Positions 1-8,684 of a stretch of 64,000 nucleotides of DNA are shown piece after piece (position 1 is the first letter of the stretch; each line of letters opens with the position of its first letter). The notes under the pieces were generated by a model. That model did not search any database. It worked only from the letters and a program-made list of their open reading frames with translations, and was not told the origin of the DNA. The translations under genes and the position numbers were made by a program. The DNA comes from an uncultured Pelagibacteraceae bacterium. Lineage in GTDB: Bacteria > Pseudomonadota > Alphaproteobacteria > Pelagibacterales > Pelagibacteraceae. The stretch lies in contig CACIHQ010000003.1 in assembly GCA_902586495.1 (NCBI GenBank), positions 36,606-100,605 on the forward strand. The letters are read 5' to 3'.

Positions 1-2274
1 TGAGGTAGATTTTCCTATTATTTTATCTTCTAAATAAATAGGCTCATCGTGAAGTAATAGTGGTTCTCCAGGCTTACTATCTTTTAAAATAAACATTGCA
101 AATCTCATTTTAATATTTTTTTTATCAATCTTTTCAAGAGCCGACTTTCCAACAAAATCTACATTTTTTTTATTACTGATTGTAAAAGAAAGACCTGCTT
201 GATATTGATTTTCTTCAGGCGAAATATCGTGTCCCCAGTGTAGAAAACCACTTTCCATTCGCATAATATCCATTGAATGCATACCACAATTTGAAAGATT
301 AAAATCTTTACCTTTTTCAATAATTAATTCATAAATTTTTTTGGCATCTTTAGCTTCTACGTAAAGTTCGTATCCTAATTCCCCAACGTAAGACAATCTC
401 TGTGTCCAAATTTTAGTATCTATGATTGAAATAAATTTAGCAGTTCCAAATTTAAAATTTTCATTGTCAAAACTATCTTTACTTAACGAACTAATAAGAT
501 TTCTACTTTTAGGTCCAAATAAACCAAAAACACAATAATCATCAGTCACATCTATTAATTCAATGTTTTTATTTAAATGTTTTTTGATGTGGTGCTTGTC
601 TCTTTCTCTTGTTGCGGCAGAACTAATTATTCTAAAATGGTTTTCATCAATCGCCGCTATAGTTAAATCAGTCTCAATACCTCCATCTGAGTTTAACATA
701 TGAGTATAGGTACATTTACCAACTTCTTTTTTAATATTTGCAGTGCAAATTCTTTGTAATTCTTGATGGGCTTTATCAGATTTTATTTCGAACTTTGAAA
801 AAGGAGTTAGATCAAATAAGCCAACATTCTTTAAAGTATTATTAGTTTCATACTCAGCTGAAGGATACCAACTTTGATAGTTATAACTATATTTATACTC
901 CGCCTTTTCACCATCTAGTGCAAACCACATAGGTCTTTCATACCCACCCGAGACACCAAAACATGCTCCAAAGCTTTTCAAATTATCATGATGTGGTAGT
1001 TTTTTTATGTCTCTAGAAGTTTTATGCTGTTTAAAGGGCCAATGCATTCCATACAAATCTCCTAATGATTCTGTAATTCTTTTTTTTATAAAACCTAAAT
1101 CTGAATGAAATTTTTGAAATCTTTTTATATCATAACTAAAGATATCCTCATTAATATGACCAGTCATCAACCACTCTGCTGTAACCTTTCCAACACCACC
1201 ACCACTGCCAATTCCAATACTATTTAAACCACAACATACAAAAAAATTCTTAACCTCAGGTACTTCTCCTAATAATGTGTTGGTATCAGGAGTAAAAGAT
1301 TCTGGTCCTGAAAAAAATTTTCTAATTCCAGCAGTTTCTAAAATTGGAAATCTTTTAATTGCTGAAGCTAAATAAGGTTCAAAATGTTCAAAATTTTCTT
1401 GAAACTCACCGAAGGAGAAATCCTCTGGAACTTTATTAGTTTTATTCCAAGCAGGAATTGAATTTCCTTCAAAAATTCCAACTAGTATTTTCCCTGCATC
1501 TTCTTTTATATAAGTTCGATTATCAAAATCTCTTACCACTGGTAAAGTTTTAGACAAATTTTCAATCGGTTCAGTGATTATATAAAAATGTTCAGCTGGA
1601 TATAATGGAATACTAACACCAGCTTTTTCTCCTATTTGTCTCGACCACATACCTGAGGCTAAAACAATATATTCACATTCAATTTTTTGGCCTTTAACTT
1701 TAACTCCAGAAATTTTTCCATCTTTAGTTAAAATTTCTTCAACTGGTGATTTCTCAAAAATTTGTGCCCCTTCTAATCTTGCTGCTTTAGCCAACATATG
1801 TGTAACTCCTGAAGGATCAGCGGCACCATCGCCTGGCATTAAAATTCCTCCTATGACTTCATCTGTATTAATAATTGGATAATCTTTTTTAATTTGATCT
1901 TTATCTAAAATTCTTACGTCAACATCATAAAGTTGTGCTGTCGTAGCTTGTCTTTGAAGTTCTTGCCATCTTCCTTTATGCTGAGCAATTGAAAGTGCTC
2001 CGTTTAATCTTAACCCCGCAGAGTGATCAACTTTTTTCTCAAGTTCTTTATATAAATCTAGAGTATATTTTCTTATTTTTGTTACTGCTGCTGTTGGACC
2101 CAACTGACTTACTAGGCCTGCCGCATGCCAAGTTGTGCCTGATGTTAATTGATCTCTTTCTAAAAGAATTGTGTCTTTCCATCCAAATTTAGCTAAATGA
2201 TAAGCAACAGAGCAACCTACTACTCCACCTCCTATCACAACAACTTTTGTACTACTTGGAAATTTTTTTTCCAT
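1..2274 (-). CDS. Dimethylglycine/sarcosine dehydrogenase-like flavoprotein, C-terminus cut by the window edge
   Basis: The frame stays open from an ATG at 2274 to base 1 (758 codons), so the stop lies outside the window; the ORF track omits it. An N-terminal FAD-binding motif (GGGVVG, residues 15-20) is followed by SGTTWHAAGL, whose His50 sits where this family attaches FAD covalently. After a DAO-type oxidase half, the second half resembles GcvT (folate-binding) domains. Family members oxidatively demethylate N-methyl amino acids, passing electrons to ETF and the methyl carbon to tetrahydrofolate. It starts 4 bases after the alanine dehydrogenase stop, so it is probably the third gene of that operon. 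A complete paralogue lies at 36.8-39.3 kb. The substrate cannot be told from sequence. Confidence 0.85.
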   Translation of the reverse strand, partial: MEKKFPSSTKVVVIGGGVVGCSVAYHLAKFGWKDTILLERDQLTSGTTWHAAGLVSQLGPTAAVTKIRKYTLDLYKELEKKVDHSAGLRLNGALSIAQHKGRWQELQRQATTAQLYDVDVRILDKDQIKKDYPIINTDEVIGGILMPGDGAADPSGVTHMLAKAARLEGAQIFEKSPVEEILTKDGKISGVKVKGQKIECEYIVLASGMWSRQIGEKAGVSIPLYPAEHFYIITEPIENLSKTLPVVRDFDNRTYIKEDAGKILVGIFEGNSIPAWNKTNKVPEDFSFGEFQENFEHFEPYLASAIKRFPILETAGIRKFFSGPESFTPDTNTLLGEVPEVKNFFVCCGLNSIGIGSGGGVGKVTAEWLMTGHINEDIFSYDIKRFQKFHSDLGFIKKRITESLGDLYGMHWPFKQHKTSRDIKKLPHHDNLKSFGACFGVSGGYERPMWFALDGEKAEYKYSYNYQSWYPSAEYETNNTLKNVGLFDLTPFSKFEIKSDKAHQELQRICTANIKKEVGKCTYTHMLNSDGGIETDLTIAAIDENHFRIISSAATRERDKHHIKKHLNKNIELIDVTDDYCVFGLFGPKSRNLISSLSKDSFDNENFKFGTAKFISIIDTKIWTQRLSYVGELGYELYVEAKDAKKIYELIIEKGKDFNLSNCGMHSMDIMRMESGFLHWGHDISPEENQYQAGLSFTISNKKNVDFVGKSALEKIDKKNIKMRFAMFILKDSKPGEPLLLHDEPIYLEDKIIGKSTS

Positions 2275-2278
2275 TTAA

Positions 2279-3397
2279 TTAGTTATTGATTGCATCTACT
2301 GGATTAACATATTCATGTCCAAAAACATCTGCAACCGCTTTATAAGTCACATGGCCTTTGTGAACGTTTAATCCTGCTAGAAAATTTTTGTCATCACTAA
2401 GAGCTTTTTGATAACCTTTGTTAGCTAATTTAACTAAATAAGGAAGTGTTGCTTTATTTAATGCAATAGTTGAGGTTCTTGGAACTCCCCCTGGCATGTT
2501 AGCTACACAATAATGAACGACATTATCAACAATAAAAGTTGGATCATTAAAAGTTGTTGGTTTACTTGTTTCTACACATCCACCTTGATCGATTGCGACA
2601 TCAACAATTACAGAGCCTCTTTTCATTAATTTAAGCATATCTTTGGTAACTAATTTTGGTGCCTCTGCCCCAGGTATTAAAACACCTCCTACTATTAAGT
2701 CAGCCTCAGCTACTAACTTTTTTAAATCTATCTTGTCACTTTGTTCTGGAATAATTTTATCTCCAAAGATTTCAACTAATTGTTTTAGTCTTTCTTCTGA
2801 TCTATCAATAACATGAACTTTTGCCTTCATACCGGTTGCAATAGTTGCAGCATTTTCACCAACAACCCCTCCACCTAAAATTAAGACATTTGCAGGCTCA
2901 CCACCAGGAGCTCCTCCTAATAAAACTCCTCTGCCTTTCTGATTTTTTTCTAAACAATGTGCTCCTGCTTGAACTGACATACGTCCAGCTACAGCACTCA
3001 TAGGTGCCAATAAAGGGAGTCGTCCATTATCATCAGTGATGGTTTCGTAAGCAATATTAATACTTTTTGATTTTACCAAACCCTCTGTTAATTCTTTTGC
3101 GGCAGCTAGATGTAAATAAGTATAAACAATTTGATTTTCCTTAATCATTTCAACCTCAACTTTTTGAGGCTCTTTAACTTTTACAATTATCTCAGCATCA
3201 TTAAAAATATCACTAGCTTTTTCTATAATTTTTGCGCCAGCTTTTTTGTACTGATCATTCTCAAAACCAGCTTCAAAACCACCATTATTTTCAACTAAAA
3301 CTTCATGGCCTTCTGAGACTAAAGTTTTTACACTATCAGGAGTTAGGCCAATTCTATTTTCTTGAGGTTTAATTTCTTTAGGAACGCCAATTCTCAT
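2279..3397 (-). CDS. ald: Alanine dehydrogenase
   Basis: The protein catalyses NAD-dependent interconversion of L-alanine with pyruvate and ammonium. Its 372 residues match the family length. The catalytic residues are visible: Arg15 in NRIGLTP, Lys75 in VKVKEPQ and His96 in TYLHLAAA. A Rossmann motif (LILGGGVVG) follows near residue 175. It sits 9 bases downstream of a pyruvate-dependent aminotransferase. The simplest reading is that it turns the alanine made there back into pyruvate and frees ammonium, as in characterised taurine-degradation operons. Identity is secure; the pathway role is inferred from position. Confidence 0.95.
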   Translation of the reverse strand: MRIGVPKEIKPQENRIGLTPDSVKTLVSEGHEVLVENNGGFEAGFENDQYKKAGAKIIEKASDIFNDAEIIVKVKEPQKVEVEMIKENQIVYTYLHLAAAKELTEGLVKSKSINIAYETITDDNGRLPLLAPMSAVAGRMSVQAGAHCLEKNQKGRGVLLGGAPGGEPANVLILGGGVVGENAATIATGMKAKVHVIDRSEERLKQLVEIFGDKIIPEQSDKIDLKKLVAEADLIVGGVLIPGAEAPKLVTKDMLKLMKRGSVIVDVAIDQGGCVETSKPTTFNDPTFIVDNVVHYCVANMPGGVPRTSTIALNKATLPYLVKLANKGYQKALSDDKNFLAGLNVHKGHVTYKAVADVFGHEYVNPVDAINN

Positions 3398-3406
3398 TAA
3401 CGAAAT

Positions 3407-4753
3407 TTAATTCTTTTTACTCTTTGCGTAATTAGTTATTCCTGTTCTTAATTTTTCTATAATTTCATCAATGTGTTTTTTTTCACATATAAACATTGGT
3501 GCTATAATTAAACAATCACCAGTAGCTTTGAAATTTACGCCTGCATCGTAACAATGTTTGAAAGTAGCTAAACCAGCCTTACCAGGTCTGCCATCAGTTT
3601 TAATATCTATACCACCCATCATTCCATAACCTCTAATATTATCCACCACATCAATGTCTTTTAGAGAAAACAGACCTTCTTGAAAGTAAGGAGAAAGTTC
3701 TTTCGCTCTATTAAAAATATCTTCCTTTTCGAAAATATCTTGAACAGCTAAAGCTGCAGCTACTGAAACTGGGATTCCAGAATATGTATAACCATGAAAT
3801 AATTCTATTGCACCTTTTGGAGAATTGTCCATTACAGCATCATAAATTTCTTCTTTACAAGCAACAACACCAAAAGGAACTATTCCATTGGTTGTTGCTT
3901 TTGCCATTGTCATTATGTCAGGTGTTACGCCAAATTCTTGAGCTCCAAAAGCTGAACCAGTTCTTCCCCATCCGGTGATGACCTCATCAAAAATTAATAG
4001 TATCTTATGTTTGTCACAAAGTTCTCTTAGTCTCTGTAAATATCCAACTGGTGGCACTAAAGTTCCTGTTGAACCAGCAATAGGTTCAACGATACAAGCT
4101 GCGATGTTTTCAGAACCAAAATTAGTACAAATTCTATCTAAGTCATTAGCAATCTCAGCTCCCGTTTCTGGTTGACCTGAAATAAATTTATGTTCATCTA
4201 AATGTGTGTGTCTCATGTGAACAACGCCTGGCATCAATACACTTGCATACGCTTTAACGTTATTGATCATACCACCTACTGAGGTTGCTCCAATATTCAT
4301 ACCATGATAAGCACGTTCTCTACCTACAAATCTAAATCTTTGTCCCTCACCTCTTGCTTTATGATATGCAATACTAATCTTTATTGCAGTTTCTACTGCA
4401 GTAGATCCACATATTGTGTAAAAAATTTTATTTAAGTTTCCTGGTGTATGTTTTGAAATTCTTGTTGCTAATTCAAATGAACCACCAAATCCTTGTTGAA
4501 ACGGCTGACAATAATCGAGAGTGTTTAATTGATTTGTTATTGCTTCGATAATTTCTTTTCTTCCATGTCCCAATGGATTACAGAATAATCCTGAGCTTGC
4601 ATCAATTTGTGTTTTGCCATGATGATTTTTTAAATAAACACCTTTTGCCTCAACAATCAATTTTGGGTTTTCTTTAAAATCCTTATTAGATGTAAATGGC
4701 ATCCAATGTTCATTGAGTGAATTAGGCACTGATGTTCTTTTTTCTGAGCTCAT
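3407..4753 (-). CDS. Omega-amino acid (taurine/beta-alanine)-pyruvate aminotransferase, class III
   Basis: This PLP-dependent enzyme is of the class that moves a terminal amino group to pyruvate, giving alanine. Its 448 residues follow the beta-alanine/omega-amino acid-pyruvate pattern: HWMPFT near the start, SSGLFCNPLGHGRKEI, the PLP-facing aspartate in IFDEVITGWGRTG (about 255-266) and the Schiff-base lysine K285 in MTMAKATTNG. It is the first gene of a leftward operon with alanine dehydrogenase and is divergent from a TauABC-type transporter. That context favours taurine (giving sulfoacetaldehyde) as substrate; beta-alanine, GABA or another omega-amine remain possible. Confidence 0.88.
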   Translation of the reverse strand: MSSEKRTSVPNSLNEHWMPFTSNKDFKENPKLIVEAKGVYLKNHHGKTQIDASSGLFCNPLGHGRKEIIEAITNQLNTLDYCQPFQQGFGGSFELATRISKHTPGNLNKIFYTICGSTAVETAIKISIAYHKARGEGQRFRFVGRERAYHGMNIGATSVGGMINNVKAYASVLMPGVVHMRHTHLDEHKFISGQPETGAEIANDLDRICTNFGSENIAACIVEPIAGSTGTLVPPVGYLQRLRELCDKHKILLIFDEVITGWGRTGSAFGAQEFGVTPDIMTMAKATTNGIVPFGVVACKEEIYDAVMDNSPKGAIELFHGYTYSGIPVSVAAALAVQDIFEKEDIFNRAKELSPYFQEGLFSLKDIDVVDNIRGYGMMGGIDIKTDGRPGKAGLATFKHCYDAGVNFKATGDCLIIAPMFICEKKHIDEIIEKLRTGITNYAKSKKN

Positions 4754-4824
4754 AAATAAATTTAAAAATGTTTAATAGTTAAACCCTTAGACTAATTAAT
4801 AGAAATTAACCACCAAAATAATGT

Positions 4825-4841
4825 CACAACTTTGAGTTGTG
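4825..4841. promoter_or_regulatory. Palindrome between the divergent aminotransferase and tauA-like genes
   Basis: CACAACT-TTG-AGTTGTG is a perfect dyad with 7-base arms and a 3-base centre. It lies in the 175-base gap between two divergently transcribed sulfonate-related genes. Its position suits an operator for a shared regulator. No regulator gene is adjacent and no clear -35/-10 pair could be assigned. Confidence 0.4.
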
Positions 4842-4928
4842 TAACTATAATGATCATTTTTTTGTTTTACATATAGGTCAAATTAATCTTAAAATTGGAA
4901 CATATAAATAAACAAGGAAGAGGCATAA

Positions 4929-5870
4929 ATGAAAAAAATAATTAGTTTTATTCTTGGATGTTTTGTAGCTCTTAATCTTTCAATATCTGTTGCTAATTCA
5001 GCAGCAAATGAAGTTAGAGTTGCTTACTTCTTAGAGTGGCCAAGTCCAAATCTAGAGGACATGATGAAGAAAAACTTCGCAAAAGCTCTAGGGGTTCCTG
5101 TAAAGTGGACTAACTTTACTAATGGTGGTGCTATGACTGATGCGATGTTAGCAGGGGATATTGATATTTCTTATTCTCAAGGTTTAGTTCCATTTATTAA
5201 CGCTGTAAAATCTAAAGCACCTATCAAATTAGTTGATATTGCTATGGAATACGGAATGGGAGGAACAACTTGTGTTACATCTAATGCATCTGGAATTACA
5301 AAAGCGAATGCAACTGAATTAGAAGGTAAAAAAGTTGCTGTTCCACTTGGAACAATGGCGGAATATGTTTTTGATGAGAGTATGAAAGTTGTTGGAGCGG
5401 ATAGAAAAAAAATGGATATCATTCAAATGGACCCTGAAGAAGGTGCTGCTGCTTTAGTAAGTGGTGATGTTGTAATGGCATGCTTGTTTGGTGGTAATTC
5501 TATCAAAGCTGCTGTTGCAGTTGGATCTAGATTACTAACAGTTCAAGAAGCTAGAGATGCAGGTATCCTAGGGATTGATATTACTTCTGTAACTACAAAG
5601 TTTATGAAAGAAAATCCAGGAATGTTAAGAACTTTCATCGAAGTAACTCATGAAGCTAATGCAAGATATAGAGCTGGAAAAAGCGATATGAATGCAATGT
5701 CAAAAGCTTCAGAAATGAAAATTCCTGACATGAAAGAAACTTTAAGTGGTTTCAAATTTCTAACTCCAGAGGAAACAAAAAGTTCTATGGAAAGTGGAAA
5801 TCTTGATGCGTTCCTAAAAGGAATGGGAACACCAAGAGGAAACGTCGATACAAGTTTCTTACCTTTGTAA
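4929..5870 (+). CDS. tauA: TauA-like substrate-binding protein (taurine/sulfonate ABC transporter)
   Basis: This is a periplasmic solute receptor of the TauA/SsuA/NMT1 family. Residues 1-25 or so form a signal peptide (lysines, hydrophobic core, then NSAANEV). The mature part opens with VRVAYFLEWPSPN and includes the characteristic GGAMTDAMLAGDIDISYSQG and LEGKKVAVPLGTMAEY segments. AAGGAAGAGG precedes the ATG. The ATPase and permease genes follow, separated by a stem-loop. Taurine is the family-based guess, supported by the adjacent aminotransferase and alanine dehydrogenase; sulfopropanediol or another sulfonate is not excluded. Confidence 0.88.
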   Translation: MKKIISFILGCFVALNLSISVANSAANEVRVAYFLEWPSPNLEDMMKKNFAKALGVPVKWTNFTNGGAMTDAMLAGDIDISYSQGLVPFINAVKSKAPIKLVDIAMEYGMGGTTCVTSNASGITKANATELEGKKVAVPLGTMAEYVFDESMKVVGADRKKMDIIQMDPEEGAAALVSGDVVMACLFGGNSIKAAVAVGSRLLTVQEARDAGILGIDITSVTTKFMKENPGMLRTFIEVTHEANARYRAGKSDMNAMSKASEMKIPDMKETLSGFKFLTPEETKSSMESGNLDAFLKGMGTPRGNVDTSFLPL

Positions 5871-5890
5871 TTTAAAGGTAATTAAAATTT

Positions 5891-5932
5891 AAATAGGCGC
5901 CAATTTTTTATTAAATTGGTGCCTATTTTTTT
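5891..5932 (+). terminator. Stem-loop with T-run between the binding-protein and ATPase genes
   Basis: AAATAGGCGCCAATTT pairs with AAATTGGTGCCTATTT (one G-T wobble) across a short loop and is followed by a run of T. It has the form of an intrinsic terminator. Lying inside the operon, it probably attenuates downstream transcription or protects the 3' end of the tauA message, so that the receptor is made in excess. Confidence 0.8.
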
Positions 5933-5960
5933 ACTATAAATTCTAATATAAAGTGAGCAA

Positions 5961-6758
5961 ATGAGTGATCTAGTTTCTCAAAATCTTAATATGATTTTTA
6001 AAACTCCAAAAGGAGAAACTGTTCATGCTCTAAAAGATTTAAATTTTACTCTTAAAAAAGGAGAACTTTTAACAGTTCTTGGACCATCAGGTTGTGGAAA
6101 AACAACATTATTAAATATTACCGCAGGATTTATTCGACCAACATCCGGAAGCATTACTTTAAATAGTAAAGAGATTGATGGACCAGGTGTAGAGAGAGGT
6201 ATGGTTTTTCAGCAAGGTGCATTGTTTGAATGGTTAACAGTTGCTGAAAATGTCAACTTTGGATTAAGAATGAAAAAAAAAGATCCAATTGAAACTCAAA
6301 AAAAAGTTGATGAATGGTTAGAAATAGTTGGCTTAAAAGGTTTTGGTAATACCCCAACCTATCAACTTTCTGGTGGTATGCAGCAAAGAGTTGCTCTTGC
6401 AAGATGTTTAATTAATGATCCCGATCTAATTTTAATGGATGAACCTTTAGGAGCTCTTGATGCATTAACAAGAGAAAAAATGCAGTCTTTAGTTTTAAAA
6501 ATTTGGAAGGAGACTGGAAAGACAATTATTTTAATTACCCATTCAGTTGAAGAAGCTCTTTTACTTGGTGAAAGATTATATGTTATGGCACCTCGACCTG
6601 GGAGAATTCATAAAGAATACAATCTTCCATTTGCCTCAATGGGACTGAAAGAAGATCTAAGAGAGATAAAAAAGAACAAAGATTTTTCTACGAAACGTGA
6701 AGAAATATTAGAGATGATTTGGAATATGGAAGAAGAAATTATGGGGAAAGATAATTAA
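5961..6758 (+). CDS. tauB: TauB-like ABC transporter ATP-binding protein
   Basis: This cytoplasmic ATPase of 265 residues powers nitrate/sulfonate/taurine-type uptake. Walker A is GPSGCGKTT (41-49), the signature is LSGGMQQRVALARCL, Walker B is LILMDEPLGALD, and a switch histidine follows in ILITHSVEEA. The stop is followed directly by the ATG of the permease gene (6759), so the two are translationally adjacent. Confidence 0.93.
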   Translation: MSDLVSQNLNMIFKTPKGETVHALKDLNFTLKKGELLTVLGPSGCGKTTLLNITAGFIRPTSGSITLNSKEIDGPGVERGMVFQQGALFEWLTVAENVNFGLRMKKKDPIETQKKVDEWLEIVGLKGFGNTPTYQLSGGMQQRVALARCLINDPDLILMDEPLGALDALTREKMQSLVLKIWKETGKTIILITHSVEEALLLGERLYVMAPRPGRIHKEYNLPFASMGLKEDLREIKKNKDFSTKREEILEMIWNMEEEIMGKDN

Positions 6759-8684
6759 ATGTTAACTCAAATCGTCACTTTTTTAATTTTTTTTGCAGTT
6801 ATTGGCTGTATTCTCTATGGAAGAAGATTAATTAAAACTGAAAAAGTTGATGCTGTTTTTGGAAATCCTGAAAGAGCAAGAGGTGGTACTCATTGGATTA
6901 TAGTCGGAAGCAGCTTTCTATTATTGGTATGGCTTTACTATTCTTGGGATATTGCAAAAGGTTTTTACCCAAAATCTGCTAATGAACTATGCCAAGTAGC
7001 AAAAGTTAACGACTCTTTATTAGGTTTAAAATATCAATTTCCAATAGAGGAACGAGAATTCAAAAGTACTGCTCAAATTAAGAAAGAAAATAAAAATCTT
7101 AAAGCAACTTTAAATGAAATCAAATTTTCTGAAGATCTAAATTTACAACAAAAAACAGAGCTCACTGAATTTATAAAGAAAACTATTCAACTAATTCCTT
7201 TATTAACTAATGAAGATTTAATTGAAAATGAGACGAAATTTAAAATAGATAGCATTACTGGTAAGATTAACTTATTAACTGAAAATTTTAGAAAACCTGA
7301 ATATCCTTTTGAAACAGAGCAAGAGGCAAACCAAAGACTTAAAGCAGTAAGTGAACAAGGAGATTGGGGAATTATAAAGGTTCAGTCTGGAACGGGGTCT
7401 ATAGAAAATACTATCGAAGTACCTTTGGTTCCAGAGACTAAAAGAGGTTTAAAATTTGATGCTGCCGCAAAAGAATTACAAATTATTAGTGATGAATTCT
7501 TTAAGTTAAGAAATCATAATCCTCAATTTAAAGATAAAATAAAAGAGCTCAAAGATGAGATCAAAGCTTATCGAAAAAATTTAGATGATACTCAAGAAGT
7601 AGCTTCAACTTACGCTAAAGATATTGTTAAAATTGCACGACGAATAGAATTTGCAAGTATATATCCACCCAATGCGTTAAACGAAATGCAAAATGCAATT
7701 ATCAATTTTGATGTTGCCCAAAAAGAAGCTCAAGGGGGATTGAGATTTGTAGATATATTTTTATTTCCAGCTGGCACTATTGTTGCAAGTGGGCCAAGCT
7801 GTTCAGAACAAGGATCTGGTAGATGGCTACCAAAGCCGTCAGATACATTTGATAAGTTTATGCTTATGCTTAAACCGAGTGTAGGTTATAAAGAAATTCC
7901 TCTTCTATGGATAGAACTAGTTGATGTAAGTAAAATGATTGGTTTTATTTTACCAGATTGGATAGCTGATATTTTACCTGGTGAATACCCAGTTCACACA
8001 CAAGATGGAATTGTTAAACAAAATTTTAAAGGCCAAGTTTTAAAATTAGTAACAGGAGACTTTAAGCTATTTAAAGTACCAGTGCCTTATGGTCATATTT
8101 GGGATTCATTTTTAAGAGTATTTTTAGGATTAGTGTTTGGAATATTAATTGGTGTGCCGCTTGGATTATTTATGGGATTAAATAGATTTGCTAAAGGTTT
8201 TTTTGATCCATTAATTGAGCTTTATAGACCTGTTCCCCCTCTAGCTTGGGCTCCTTTAATTATTTCAGTCTTAGGAATTGATAATACCGGGAAAGTTTTC
8301 TTATTATTTATGGTCTCATTATCAATCATGATTATTTCTGCAAGAGCTGGTGCCTCTGGTACTCAGTTATCAAAAATTCACGCAGCTCACTCACTCGGTG
8401 CATCCAAAAAACAAATTTTAAGATATGTAATTTTCCCAAATTCTTTACCAGAAATACTTACTGGAATAAGAGTTGCTGTCGGTATGTGTTGGGGAACTTT
8501 AGTTGCAGCTGAGTTTTTAGCTGGAACAACCGGCATAGGATTTGTTGAAAACGTTGCTAAAAAATATTTCCAATATGAAGTTATTTGGATCACTATATTT
8601 ATAATGGGAATGCTTGGTTTATTATTTGATGTCACCTTGAGAAAAATAATAGACAAAACAATACCATGGCGTGGAAAAGGCTAA
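6759..8684 (+). CDS. tauC: TauC-like ABC permease with a large N-terminal extension
   Basis: Only the last 200 or so of 641 residues look like a TauC/SsuC permease. They begin near GHIWDSFLRVFLG, carry the ATPase-contact loop HSLGASKKQILRYVIFPNSLPEI, and end with several membrane helices. Usual family members have about 250-280 residues. The extra 430 or so residues hold two membrane segments near the N-terminus, a long charged helical and possibly coiled-coil region, and the pair FKDKIKELKDEIKAY / YAKDIVKIARRIEF. No frameshift is seen, so this is a genuine long form. The extension may be a periplasmic domain that meets the receptor, but that is inference. Confidence 0.88.
   Translation: MLTQIVTFLIFFAVIGCILYGRRLIKTEKVDAVFGNPERARGGTHWIIVGSSFLLLVWLYYSWDIAKGFYPKSANELCQVAKVNDSLLGLKYQFPIEEREFKSTAQIKKENKNLKATLNEIKFSEDLNLQQKTELTEFIKKTIQLIPLLTNEDLIENETKFKIDSITGKINLLTENFRKPEYPFETEQEANQRLKAVSEQGDWGIIKVQSGTGSIENTIEVPLVPETKRGLKFDAAAKELQIISDEFFKLRNHNPQFKDKIKELKDEIKAYRKNLDDTQEVASTYAKDIVKIARRIEFASIYPPNALNEMQNAIINFDVAQKEAQGGLRFVDIFLFPAGTIVASGPSCSEQGSGRWLPKPSDTFDKFMLMLKPSVGYKEIPLLWIELVDVSKMIGFILPDWIADILPGEYPVHTQDGIVKQNFKGQVLKLVTGDFKLFKVPVPYGHIWDSFLRVFLGLVFGILIGVPLGLFMGLNRFAKGFFDPLIELYRPVPPLAWAPLIISVLGIDNTGKVFLLFMVSLSIMIISARAGASGTQLSKIHAAHSLGASKKQILRYVIFPNSLPEILTGIRVAVGMCWGTLVAAEFLAGTTGIGFVENVAKKYFQYEVIWITIFIMGMLGLLFDVTLRKIIDKTIPWRGKG

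Noticed and set aside
1989-2192. 67-residue plus-strand ORF
   Set aside because: Antisense shadow of the DMGDH-like gene; leucine-rich because of the opposite strand's codons.
4861-4910. -35/-10 pair for the tauA-like gene
   Set aside because: Several AT-rich hexamers, none with a good partner and spacing; the sequence is too AT-rich to choose.
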